Shown here: positions 9,301 to 15,260 of the stretch, in pieces
Layout: each line of letters opens with the position of its first letter
How positions within the stretch are numbered: the stretch's first letter is position 1
Assembly: GCA_022826345.1 (NCBI GenBank)
Contig: JAJDVB010000197.1
Location: 1 to 18,754 of the forward strand
DNA: 18,754 bases
DNA from: Alphaproteobacteria bacterium
Lineage (GTDB): Bacteria; Pseudomonadota; Alphaproteobacteria; UBA828
Direction of reading: 5' to 3'
The notes under the pieces: model-generated
Databases searched by the model: none
Seen by the model: only the letters and a program-made list of their open reading frames with translations
What the model was told of the DNA's origin: nothing
Made by a program: the position numbers and the translations under genes

Positions 9301-11927
9301 CGCACCGTCTGGCCGTTGCCTCACTGCCGGGTGGCCTGCTGGTCGAGAACAATATGAGCGTGGTTCTGGACCTCGCGCCGCTCCAAGCGCTCATGGCCGG
9401 CGAGTCCGGCCTGGAGGGAGTCGAGGTGCAGCGGGTCGGCCAGGGCTTGGCGCTCACTGGCAAGGTCGCTTCGGCAGAGGCGTCCGACCGGGCGTACCGA
9501 CTGATCGCAGCCTCTCTCCCCGACAGCCTGCCGGTTGAGAACAACCTGCGGGTGGTGTTCGACATCGATCCGTTGCGCGCGATTCTGGCTGGCGAGCCCG
9601 AACTGAATCGCATCCAGGTGCAGGAACTGGGCAGAGGCGTCGTGCTGACCGGCGCGGTCGCTTCGGCGGAGGCGTCGGAACGGGCCCACCGGATCGCCAC
9701 CGCGTCGCTTCCGGAAGGCGTGCCGGTGGAGAACAGCCTGCGCGTGGTGCCGGACATCGAGCACCTGCGTGCGGCCCTGGCCGGCGAACCCGGGCTCGAT
9801 CGCGTTCAGGTTCAACGGCTCGCGCGCGGCGTGGCGCTTTCCGGCGACGTCGACTCGCATGCGGCGGAAGGCCGCGCACTCCGGCTGGCGGCAGCCTCTC
9901 TTCCGGAGGGCGTGCCGGTGGAGAACAACCTGAACGTGGGACTGGACCTCGCGCCTCTGCGCTCGCTGGTGGCCGGCGAGCCCGGTCTGAAGGACGTTCG
10001 TGTGCAGCGGACAGGCCGCGGCGTTGCGCTCATCGGCGAGGTGGGTTCGGCCGAGGCGTCCGACCAGGCCTCCCGCCTCGCGGCCGCGCTTCTCCCGAAA
10101 GACATGCCTGTCGAGAATAACCTGCGCGTGGTGTGGGACGTGGGGCCGCTGCGCGCGCTTCTGGCCGGATCGCCGGAGCTGGAACGCGTGCAGGTTCAGC
10201 GCCTTGCGCGTGGCGTCGTGCTCAGCGGGGATGTCGACTCACATGCGACGGCCGACCTGGCGCTTCGCCTGGCTGCAGCATCCGTGCCGGAAGGCGTTCT
10301 GGTGGAGAACAACCTGAACGTGCGACTGGACCTGGCGCCGCTGCGGGTGCTCATTGCAGGTGTACCGGACTTGCGCAACGTCCGGGTGAAACGGATCGGA
10401 CGGGGCGTGGCGCTCTCGGGCGAGGTGGGCTCGGCGGAAGCGTCGGATAGGGCACTTCGGCTCGCCGTGGCCTCGCTGCCCGAGGGTATTGCGGTCGAGA
10501 ACGGCCTGCGCATAGCGCCGGATGTCGAACCGCTGCGGGCGCTCCTGGCCGGGGAACCCGGTCTTGAGCGGGTGCACGTGCAGAAACTCGCGCGTGGCGT
10601 CGCGCTGGCCGGTGATGTCGCTTCGCCCAAAGCCGCAGACCGGGCGCTGCGTCTTGCCGCCGCTTCCCTGCCCGAAGGCATGCTGGTGGAAGACAACCTG
10701 AACGTCGGGTTGAATCTTGCGCCTCTCGAAGCGCTCATGGTTGTGGAGGAGGGCTTCGAGAGCATCCGCCTCAACCGGATCGACCGAGGCGTGGCGCTGA
10801 CCGGCGAGGTGGGGTCGCAGACGGAAGCGGAACGTGCTGCCCGTCTTGCGGCTGCCACGCTCCCTGAGGACGCTCTGGTCGAGAATAACCTGCGCGTGGT
10901 GCTGGATTCCGGACCTCTTCGTGCGGCCCTTGCGGGTGATCCGGAGTTCGACCGCGTCCACGTGCGCGATCTTGGGCATGGCGTATCGCTGAGCGGCGAG
11001 GTCAGCTCGGCTGCAGCCGCCGATCGGGCGCACCGACTTGCCGCCGTTTCGCTGCCTGCGGACACGCTGGTGGAGAACAACCTGCGCATCGCCGGGCCCC
11101 TGCAGGTGAACCTGGAGGTGCAGATCGCGGAGGTGCAGCGCTCCATCGCCGAGGAATTCGGGTTCAACTGGGAGCTCTTCGGGCGCTCTGCCGAAGGAGA
11201 CCTGGGGGGCGGATTCCGGATCGGCCGGCAGTCGCCACCCTTTAATCACATGGGGCAGCCAGTCATCGGGACGCCGGGGACAATTCCGAATAGCATAGTA
11301 GACGGTTTGACCTCTCCGTCGCTTCTACTCTCCAGAACATGGGAAGAAATCGGCATCACCGGCATGGTCGATGCGCTTGCGAGGGCTGGCTTGGCGAACG
11401 TCCTGGCCCGACCCAACGTCACGGCGAACTCGGGCGAGACCGCGTCATTCTTCTCCGGTGGCGAGTTTCCGTTGCCGTCCGGATACAATGACGGGGTGAT
11501 CGTCTTCGAGTACAAGAAGTATGGGGTTCTTCTGGACTTCGTGCCTACCATCGTTGATGACGGGAGGGTGGAGCTCACAGTCCGTCCCGAGGTCTCGGAG
11601 CCTTCCAGAGACAACTCGGTGCAGGTCGAGGGCATCGACATCCCCGTAATCAACGTGCGTCGTGCCGAGACTACCGTCGAGATGGGGGATGGCGAGTCCA
11701 TCGTGATCGCGGGTCTCTTCAGCAGCGCGTCCGACGAAGTGCAGTCGGGAGTGCCGGTGCTCAAGGACCTGCCGCTTCTCGGAGCGATGTTCGGACACAC
11801 CTCGACCCGGGCGGACGAGCTGGAACTGATCGTCACTGTCACCGCCCGCCTGGTCCAGGCCGGGCCGGCGCCAGGCGACGCGATCACGGCCGGATCCGGA
11901 CAAGCCAATAACAGTTACTACTACTGA
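3348..11927 (+). CDS. Giant Tad secretin: TadD-like TPR lipoprotein fused to a CpaC/RcpA secretin with 28 BON-like repeats
   Basis: The reading frame encodes 2859 residues from GTG 3348, or 2845 from ATG 3390, which has GGAG 7 bases upstream and may be the true start. Numbering here is from 3348. A lipoprotein signal ends in the lipobox LSAC with Cys60. Residues 72-268 form TPR-like helices resembling TadD (GQPAVAHKLYLALAERF, FLGLGYIALQTERPGEA). Residues about 269-693 are a Pro/Ala/Ser/Thr-rich spacer. Residues 694-762 form a pil_N-like domain (GTGQRLTLGVDAAAVAIASP, VLFVMGRNLGRTTVSVLGED). Residues 763-2583 are 28 BON-like repeats of about 64 residues. Residues 2584-2834 are the secretin domain, with LEVQIAEVQRSIAEEFGFNW, LARPNVTANSGETASFFSGG and the signature VPVLKDLPLLGAMFG at 2802-2816. 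The secretin would form the outer-membrane channel for the Flp pilus. Usual CpaC/RcpA proteins have one BON domain and about 450-600 residues. No frameshift or stop interrupts the frame. Confidence 0.9.
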   Translation: MTEVPARKSSRSPIMNTAHTDRYPVPAKPGQPQEHARGWPFEAIRRAAAMAAVLFSLSACWGLSGESRSPGGEQLLQSNLSVASAALAAGQPAVAHKLYLALAERFDDAPEPFLGLGYIALQTERPGEAGDHFRRAAKLADDAPGMRAEALLGAARASLAQGDGGTARRYLAAARDLAEDSSTIAWIENGLAVAAVFEEDYSTAEAHYASALRQPSAHPRIAANFIRMLIASGRIDEAERTYGAYATSYWDEGDRQALQSLIGEAWRLSPPPDRFDPRLLLRLTEMKALPEPSDAVAYPADSGLRTGPEGPVLTIGGRLFPATPATMAARPAAAPAAPVLSEPPLEETADPVPTSKRSAPENLLSVQGIQSTRAAVPALPAALPREVPASSVTRSGSSSWSDVLVLRIDPEDTSLEGVLEADAPVEGSRSATSTDERPPGNAETDAVPVEDVLPIDGALRSGLVLVAASSHTQVSPGSAMPESDAATSSPGAPPQIHEAGAGQAAGIPSTTAGMGEPTLRVETEPLQSANALLLTVSAHDGPPLQDNASLRTPSSSDSLSREAGATNATPEGETPEGASDVATAQASGLQLAAIEGAGGTHRSEPGPTLVVNVAILNDYSNYDPFSAAPAAHGPFLLASASSPYIDPLWDSVWMPKGSAAGFHAFTAVEAEGHDDWLPQVAETAPPEPAPSDEWTVLLGTGQRLTLGVDAAAVAIASPEIADVQLLTPRVLFVMGRNLGRTTVSVLGEDRSVFERDVSVVLDLEPLRALLAGEPGLQGVQVESLTRGVALAGDVDSQEAADRALGLATASLPEGTLVENNLDVGLDLKPLRALLASEPGLADVEVQRVGRGVVLTGEVASGKAAERAHSLTVTSLPEAISAENNLRVSFDNEPLTTVFASEPGLAGVQVKRLPRGVALAGHVESQEGADRALGLATASLPEGTLVEDNLDVGLDLEPLRALLASEPGLADVAVKRVGRGIALTGEVASAESADRARRLALTAVPEGLPVENNLRVIIDIEPLRAVLAEEPGLDRVQVQRLARGVALAGEVDAPEAADRALRLAAASLPEGVLVENNLNLVLNLLPLRALLAAETGLAHVHVRQVAWGVALAGEVASARSADLAHRLVVASLPESVPVENNLRVADLEPLRAVLAGQAGLQGVRVQSLTHEVALVGEVASPALVDLAGRLAVDFLPESVPVENNLRVVDVSPLRVLLAGEPGLEGIEVRRLGQGVALNGEVASAETSERAHSLALATLPEDLPVENNLRIVFDTGPLLEILSGEPGLERVRVQRLARGVALSGYVDSPVAAERARGLASASLPEGLAVQDNLTVGLGLEPLRELPAGEPGLDDLAPLRVFITGEPGLEGVEVRRVGRGVALTGEVASVEDAERARRLVVAALPQTVPVENNLRVVPDIEPLTTVFASEPGLEGVQVKRLPRGVALAGHVDSQEGADRALGLATASLPENTQIENNLDIGLDLGPLRALLAGEPGFADVEVRRVGRGIALTGEVASPEVADRAHRLAAASLAETVPVENNLRVEFDIVALRVLLAGEAGLERVQVQRLARGVALSGYVNSPAAAERALGLASASLPEGLLVEDNLTAGLGLEPLRALLAGEPGLDDLSPLRAFIAGEPGLEGVEVQRVGRGVALTGEVASAEAAERARRLAVAALPEGVPVENNLRVVFDIVPLRVLLAGEAGLDRVHVQRLARGVALAGYVGSPAAEDRALRLAAASLPEGLLIENNLDVGLDLDPLRALLIGEPGLEGVAARRVGRGVALTGEVASADAADRAHRLAVASLPENLLVENNLRVQFDIEPLRAVLAAEPGLEGIQVRQLARGVALAGEVASPEAADRASRLAAASLPEGLIVENNLEVGLDLEPLRALMSGESGLEGVEVRRIGRGVALTGEIASADAADRAHRLAVASLPEGLLVENNLRVQFDIEPLRTILAAEPGLEQVRVQRLARGVALAGEVASPQAADRAHRLAVASLPGGLLVENNMSVVLDLAPLQALMAGESGLEGVEVQRVGQGLALTGKVASAEASDRAYRLIAASLPDSLPVENNLRVVFDIDPLRAILAGEPELNRIQVQELGRGVVLTGAVASAEASERAHRIATASLPEGVPVENSLRVVPDIEHLRAALAGEPGLDRVQVQRLARGVALSGDVDSHAAEGRALRLAAASLPEGVPVENNLNVGLDLAPLRSLVAGEPGLKDVRVQRTGRGVALIGEVGSAEASDQASRLAAALLPKDMPVENNLRVVWDVGPLRALLAGSPELERVQVQRLARGVVLSGDVDSHATADLALRLAAASVPEGVLVENNLNVRLDLAPLRVLIAGVPDLRNVRVKRIGRGVALSGEVGSAEASDRALRLAVASLPEGIAVENGLRIAPDVEPLRALLAGEPGLERVHVQKLARGVALAGDVASPKAADRALRLAAASLPEGMLVEDNLNVGLNLAPLEALMVVEEGFESIRLNRIDRGVALTGEVGSQTEAERAARLAAATLPEDALVENNLRVVLDSGPLRAALAGDPEFDRVHVRDLGHGVSLSGEVSSAAAADRAHRLAAVSLPADTLVENNLRIAGPLQVNLEVQIAEVQRSIAEEFGFNWELFGRSAEGDLGGGFRIGRQSPPFNHMGQPVIGTPGTIPNSIVDGLTSPSLLLSRTWEEIGITGMVDALARAGLANVLARPNVTANSGETASFFSGGEFPLPSGYNDGVIVFEYKKYGVLLDFVPTIVDDGRVELTVRPEVSEPSRDNSVQVEGIDIPVINVRRAETTVEMGDGESIVIAGLFSSASDEVQSGVPVLKDLPLLGAMFGHTSTRADELELIVTVTARLVQAGPAPGDAITAGSGQANNSYYY
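3379..3382 (+). promoter_or_regulatory. Alternative ribosome binding site for the giant secretin
   Basis: GGAG lies 7 bases before an in-frame ATG at 3390. The alternative GTG at 3348 has AGGTGA at 3339-3344, only 3 bases away, and overlaps the previous gene. The ATG would shorten the long N-terminal leader before the lipobox by 14 residues, and is arguably the better start. Confidence 0.45.
6018..6401 (+). repeat. Repeats 3-4, source or copy of a large duplication (partner 7596-7979)
   Basis: Repeat 3 and repeat 11 share 56 of 64 residues in my alignment, including the otherwise unique EPLTTVFASEPGL and RLPRGVALAGHV segments. The DNA is also very close: both contain gcccctgaccaccgtcttcg, at 6023 and 7601. 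The offset of eight repeats indicates a block duplication rather than single-unit slippage. Confidence 0.8.
7356..7403 (+). repeat. Extra 16-residue half-unit at the start of repeat 10
   Basis: Repeat 10 begins with LEPLRELPAGEPGLDD, a partial copy of the first helix, directly followed by a full unit beginning LAPLRVFITGEPGLEG. The insertion is a whole number of codons (48 bases) and keeps the frame. Confidence 0.85.
8172..8219 (+). repeat. Extra 16-residue half-unit at the start of repeat 14
   Basis: Repeat 14 begins with LEPLRALLAGEPGLDD before a full unit (LSPLRAFIAGEPGLEG). It is the partner of the insertion in repeat 10. Repeats 10 and 14 share 68 of 80 residues and repeats 9 and 13 share 49 of 64 in my alignment, so the insertion was probably copied with a four-repeat shift. 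Confidence 0.85.
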
Positions 11928-12136
11928 GGACGGTGCCGCCGTGCAGTTTCTCCTCTTGAGTACGCCATGAGGGCCCCGCGCCCGGCGGATAACCCCGCTT
12001 CGCCGGAGAGCGACGCGGGCGGCTCCCTCCGCAATGCGGCTGTGCCAAATCCGAATGCCGGCTCATGTCCGGAAGGTCACCTCTCCCTCCGCGGCGATAT
12101 CCCGGATGGAGAACGCCCGCCTGATCGACGCAACGC

Positions 12137-12140
12137 AGGA
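12137..12140 (+). promoter_or_regulatory. Ribosome binding site favouring the GTG start at 12150
   Basis: AGGA lies 9 bases before GTG 12150. The frame is open further upstream, to an ATG at 11967, but that extension would put about 60 hydrophilic residues before the lipoprotein signal, so the internal GTG is preferred. Confidence 0.5.
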
Positions 12141-12149
12141 AACTTTGTC

Positions 12150-12581
12150 GTGCCCAACCTCCCGACCCGCAGCCTCCCAGCCGCCATCACCGCCACCCTG
12201 TGCGTCGTCGTGGTTCTCGGCGGCTGCCAGGAGCGGCTGGCGCAACGGGATACCTACTTCGCTCCCCTGCGGGGCTTGAGCGTTTCTCTGCATGCGGAGA
12301 CGGAGCATGTGCTGGATTATCACCAGGCCATGCAGGCCGCGATGCATGGATGCCATGAAAGCCAAAGCGCGACTGCAACATTGAGCGACATGGGGCCGGC
12401 GAACGTGGTGCCGGAGGGAGCGTTGGATCCCGACGCGCAGGCGCGGCTCTGCGCATCCTCCGGGATCACGCATGCTACGCACGGGGCGCCGTTGAATGGC
12501 TACCGGCGTTGGGTGGGAGACCAGGTCCGCGAGTTGCCCGCGCCGTCCGAGACGGCCTCCTCGATCGGAGGCGGCTCTTGA
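12150..12581 (+). CDS. Small lipoprotein in the CpaD/RcpB position
   Basis: This is a 143-residue protein from GTG 12150. The N-terminus has an Arg, a hydrophobic core (AAITATLCVVVV) and the lipobox LGGC, with Cys26 as the predicted lipidation site, so it is an envelope lipoprotein. The mature part begins QERLAQRDTYFAPLRGLSVS, has a helical stretch HVLDYHQAMQAAMHGC, and ends in a short Ser/Gly tail; it contains three further Cys residues. I do not see a clear CpaD/RcpB signature, so the call rests on its place between the secretin gene and the CpaE-like gene, where cpaD/rcpB is usually found. The longer frame from ATG 11967 (204 residues) is possible but less likely. The upstream interval 11928-12149 shows no other gene or terminator. 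Confidence 0.65.
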   Translation: MPNLPTRSLPAAITATLCVVVVLGGCQERLAQRDTYFAPLRGLSVSLHAETEHVLDYHQAMQAAMHGCHESQSATATLSDMGPANVVPEGALDPDAQARLCASSGITHATHGAPLNGYRRWVGDQVRELPAPSETASSIGGGS

Positions 12582-12614
12582 GCGACCGAGGCCCACCCCG
12601 GCTCCCCTCCGGCC

Positions 12615-13769
12615 GTGAGCGCGATCATGGCACTTTCGCCTGACAGCCTCTACGCGCGAGCGTTCGCTTCGGATGGCGAGACGCTGCGGGCGCTTCGTAC
12701 CGGGCTCGAGGGCCGCAAGGCGAGGATCCAGCGCGGACGTCTCGCAGCGGCGCTGCGCACGCTCGCGAGCGAACCGGCCTCCAGGGTGCTGTTCGTCGAC
12801 CTCGACGGCATCGCGGAACCCGGCTCGGCCGTCCGGGAGCTGACGGCGGTGTGCGCCTTCGAGACCGCCGTGATCGCCATCGGCTCCATCGACACGGCTC
12901 AGTACACCCGGGAATTGTTCCAGCAGGGCATCGCCGACTATCTGGTCAAACCCGTATCCGCCTCCCTTGTGCGCGAAGCCTGCGCGGCGGTGACGGATGA
13001 TGGTACCGAGCGTCCCTACGCAGGACGGGTGGTCGCGTTCGCGGGCAGCGCGGGCAGCGGGACCTCCACACTTGTAGCCGCGCTCGCCCGTGCCATCGGC
13101 GCCGAAGGACGGACGGTGTCGGTGGTCGATCTCGATCCGATATCCGGACGGCTTCCCGCGCTGTTGGGCTCCGAGCCTGCCGAGGGTCTTCCGGCGCTGC
13201 TTGAAGCGTTGAGCGCACAGGCCGGGAACGACACCGATGTGGGCGCGGCAGCCGACCGGATCGACGGCGTATGCATGCCCGTCGATGCCCAGGTGTCACT
13301 GTTCGCCTACGCTCCGGATTTAGCCCTTCCGGCAGCACCTTCGTCGGTCTCGTTACTCAGGTTGCTCGGGCACCTCGCCAACCGGACGCACCTGGTGCTG
13401 GTGAGAGGGTTCCCGGATCCCGTCACGCAGCTCGACATCATGCAGCAGACCGACGCCCGCGTGCTGCTCTACGAACCGACGCTGTCCAGCCTGAGTGCTG
13501 CGGTTCGATGCCTGGCCCTTCTTGGTACGAGCCACCCCGCGACCTTGGTGCAAAGCCTGCCGAGGATGCCGCGAAGCGCGTTGTCGCCGGCGCATATCCG
13601 CTATGCGTTGGGCGACCGCAAACCCGACATCGTGGTGCCCTTCGATTCCGCAATTCACGCGGAAGCCACCGAGGGCAGGTCGAAGCAGCCCGGACGGGCG
13701 TGGCGCAACGCCGTGCGGCAAGTGCTGGATCGTATCCTCGAGAGCGCCGCCGTGCCGCAGGGAGATTGA
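12615..13769 (+). CDS. cpaE: CpaE/TadZ-like pilus assembly protein (receiver-like plus MinD/ParA-like domain)
   Basis: This 384-residue cytoplasmic protein has two regions. Residues 1-125 look like a degenerate response-regulator receiver fold (SAIMALSPDS, VLFVDLDGIAEPG, AVIAIGS, GIADYLVKPVSASLV). Residues about 137-370 look like a MinD/ParA-type ATPase, with the P-loop region FAGSAGSGTST at about 142-152 and VVDLDPISGRLPALLG at 170-184. From family knowledge CpaE/TadZ marks the pole or assembly site and recruits the other Tad proteins. The P-loop lacks both lysines of the standard deviant Walker A motif, so ATP hydrolysis is doubtful; lysine loss is known in this family. GTG 12615 is chosen because it keeps the first beta strand; ATG 12627 is the alternative. 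It lies 33 bases after the lipoprotein gene. Confidence 0.85.
   Translation: MSAIMALSPDSLYARAFASDGETLRALRTGLEGRKARIQRGRLAAALRTLASEPASRVLFVDLDGIAEPGSAVRELTAVCAFETAVIAIGSIDTAQYTRELFQQGIADYLVKPVSASLVREACAAVTDDGTERPYAGRVVAFAGSAGSGTSTLVAALARAIGAEGRTVSVVDLDPISGRLPALLGSEPAEGLPALLEALSAQAGNDTDVGAAADRIDGVCMPVDAQVSLFAYAPDLALPAAPSSVSLLRLLGHLANRTHLVLVRGFPDPVTQLDIMQQTDARVLLYEPTLSSLSAAVRCLALLGTSHPATLVQSLPRMPRSALSPAHIRYALGDRKPDIVVPFDSAIHAEATEGRSKQPGRAWRNAVRQVLDRILESAAVPQGD
13759..13764 (+). promoter_or_regulatory. Ribosome binding site for the nuclease-like gene
   Basis: AGGGAG lies inside the last codons of the cpaE-like gene and 7 bases before GTG 13772. It fixes the start just 2 bases after the upstream stop and suggests translational coupling. 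Confidence 0.6.
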
Positions 13770-13771
13770 CG

Positions 13772-14518
13772 GTGCCGGTCGATAATTGGTTTCTCTCATG
13801 CCGCGTTCGCGGAGGCCCGAAAGTCGGAAGCGTAGTGGGCTTGGTGGCGGCATGTCTCCTCTTCCTGACCGCCGTTCTGTCGGGATCCGCTCATGCGGAT
13901 GTGTCGGGGCTGGCTCGAGTGATCGACGGCGACACCATCGAGGTGAGGGGCAGCCGCATCCGGCTACACGGGATCGATGCGCCGGAAAGCGAACAGCTCT
14001 GTTGCGTCGGCGGCACGGCCCGGAAGTGCGGCAGGCAGGCAACGCGTGCACTGAGAGATCGGATCGGCGGCGGCCTCGTGGACTGCGAGGAGAGGGATCG
14101 GGACCGCTACGGCCGCCTCGTGGCGCTCTGCCGCGTCGGCGGCGGTGACCTGGGAGCCTGGCTGGTCATCCAAGGGTGGGCGCTGGCCTATCGCCAGTAT
14201 TCGGACGCCTACGTGAGCGAAGAGGCATCGGCAAGAGAGTCCCGGAGGGGTCTCTGGCACGGCGAGTTCGTCGCGCCCTGGGACTGGCGCGCGGGAGAGC
14301 GCCTGCTGTCGACATGCCAGGTCAGGCCCCGAAAGGAAGACCACACTCCCGGCAACTGCCTCATCAAGGGCAATATCGCCCGCGACGGAGAGCGCATCTA
14401 CCACCTTCCGGGCGGGCAATACTACGACCGGACCCGGATCGATTCATCGAGGGGCGAACGCTGGTTCTGTACCGAGGCCGAGGCCCGGGAGGCAGGATGG
14501 AGGAGGTCGCACCGGTGA
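13772..14518 (+). CDS. Exported staphylococcal-nuclease-like protein with C-terminal sunset-like domain
   Basis: This 248-residue protein starts at GTG 13772. A signal peptide ends near Ala42 (SGSAHA|D). Residues 43 to about 160 form an SNase domain with ARVIDGDTIEV, IRLHGIDAPESE and RDRYGRLVAL. The expected catalytic Arg64, Glu72 and Arg115 and the calcium-type Asp54 can be placed on the classic motifs, so activity on DNA or RNA outside the cytoplasm is plausible. The C-terminal part has CLIKGNIARDGERIYHLPGG, a Y-Y-D-R-T-R segment and WFCTEAEAREAGWRRS, the pattern of the sunset domain that often accompanies such nucleases. It starts 2 bases after the cpaE-like gene, so it is probably read from the same transcript, but a role in the pilus is not shown. 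Several Cys pairs in the SNase part may form disulphides. Confidence 0.88.
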   Translation: MPVDNWFLSCRVRGGPKVGSVVGLVAACLLFLTAVLSGSAHADVSGLARVIDGDTIEVRGSRIRLHGIDAPESEQLCCVGGTARKCGRQATRALRDRIGGGLVDCEERDRDRYGRLVALCRVGGGDLGAWLVIQGWALAYRQYSDAYVSEEASARESRRGLWHGEFVAPWDWRAGERLLSTCQVRPRKEDHTPGNCLIKGNIARDGERIYHLPGGQYYDRTRIDSSRGERWFCTEAEAREAGWRRSHR

Positions 14519-15260
14519 ACGACCGTCCTGCCGCGCAGACATTGTCCGCCCGGTCCGGCTGGGGCAAGGAGAAACGGTCCGCCTCGTCCATGGCGTATCT
14601 CCGGCTCTCAGCGAAGACATGCACGCCAGGCGTGGCCCTGGCCGGCGGCCAGCGCTTCCTGTGCGCCAGTAACGCACCGGTGGCGAAGTCCGGCACTCGA
14701 TGTTCCTACAATCCCGGATCGGCAAGGGCGTTTCTCTCTGCTGCTCCGGCACCGCGAAGAACAGAATGAACAACGCATACGAGACCTGCCTCTCCACGAA
14801 TGCCTCACCGTGCACCATCGCCGGAGCGCTCCGGGAGCGAGAAGTTTGCCGACCTACAGGCGAGGTACTCGCACATACCCGGCCCTCGCCGCCAAGTCCG
14901 CCCGCGCCGGCTAACCGCTTCTGGCTTGTCGGGCGCGCCGCGCTGCCGTGGCACGAAATTAGAGAGGGACGTGAACGGACGAGCAAGATGGAGTTTGAGG
15001 CTGCACTTCCTTGCAGCTGTGCACGCTTTCTTGTCCCCAACGCCGGCGGTGCCGGACGGAAGCCGGGCAGATGCGGGCGCCGAAGACCATGCACATCGGG
15101 CTCGAAACTGCCCGAGGTCGCAGACAGGCCCCCGGCGACCGGACGACCCGGTCGCCGGCTACTCGACTGCAACGGCAAACGCTGGCGAGGCCAGGGCCAC
15201 CAGTGCCGTTGCAGCCGGATTATCTCGAACGACAAACGCGCGCTGAGGAACCTTCGATCC
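14519..15260. other. Gene-poor stretch with strong hairpins
   Basis: I find no convincing gene in these roughly 740 bases; open frames on both strands lack recognisable domains and consistent codon use. The stretch holds inverted repeats: 14622-14634 (CACGC, loop CAG, GCGTG), 14638-14652 (CTGGCC, loop GGC, GGCCAG) and 15132-15158 (11-bp stem). No T-run follows any of them. It could be decayed coding sequence or untranslated RNA. Confidence 0.5.
15132..15158. repeat. Perfect 11-bp inverted repeat with 5-base loop
   Basis: CCGGCGACCGG, loop ACGAC, then CCGGTCGCCGG. The stem is fully paired and very GC-rich. It lies about 100 bases before the doubtful 116-residue frame and about 610 bases after the nuclease gene. 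With no T-run on either strand it is not a standard intrinsic terminator. Confidence 0.8.

Larger units (their letters stand above)
5634..11096 (+). repeat. Array of 28 tandem ~192-bp repeats encoding BON-like domains
   Basis: I divided residues 763-2583 into 28 units. Twenty-three units have exactly 64 residues (192 bp), three (repeats 6, 7, 28) have 63, and two (repeats 10, 14) have 80; the sum is 1821 residues, matching the coordinates exactly. Unit starts are 5634, 5826, 6018, 6210, 6402, 6594, 6783, 6972, 7164, 7356, 7596, 7788, 7980, 8172, 8412, 8604, 8796, 8988, 9180, 9372, 9564, 9756, 9948, 10140, 10332, 10524, 10716 and 10908. The consensus has EPLRALLAGEPGLE, then V.VQRLARGVALAGEV, then ADRAHRLAAASLPEG and VENNLRV. 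This is the BON pattern of one helix, a strand pair and a second helix, ending in a conserved V-E-N-N-L strand. Copies differ enough that a simple assembly duplication looks unlikely. Confidence 0.95.

Noticed and set aside
8501..9757. Long open frames on the - strand across the repeat array (for example 418 residues)
   Set aside because: They are antisense shadows of the repeats. Their own repetitive Ser/Arg/Thr-rich pattern simply mirrors the 192-bp period of the + strand gene.
5634..11096. Could the periodic repeats be a CRISPR array or non-coding satellite?
   Set aside because: The period is 192 bp with conserved amino-acid sequence, whole-codon insertions and an unbroken reading frame. 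There are no short identical repeats with unique spacers.
11967..12149. Upstream extension of the small lipoprotein to ATG 11967
   Set aside because: It would place about 60 hydrophilic residues before the lipoprotein signal. GTG 12150 has a suitable AGGA and a standard-length signal.
14700..15260. Extension of the 116-residue frame to ATG 14700
   Set aside because: Third-position G/C preference is weaker here, and the predicted sequence is Cys/Pro/Arg-rich with no recognisable segment.
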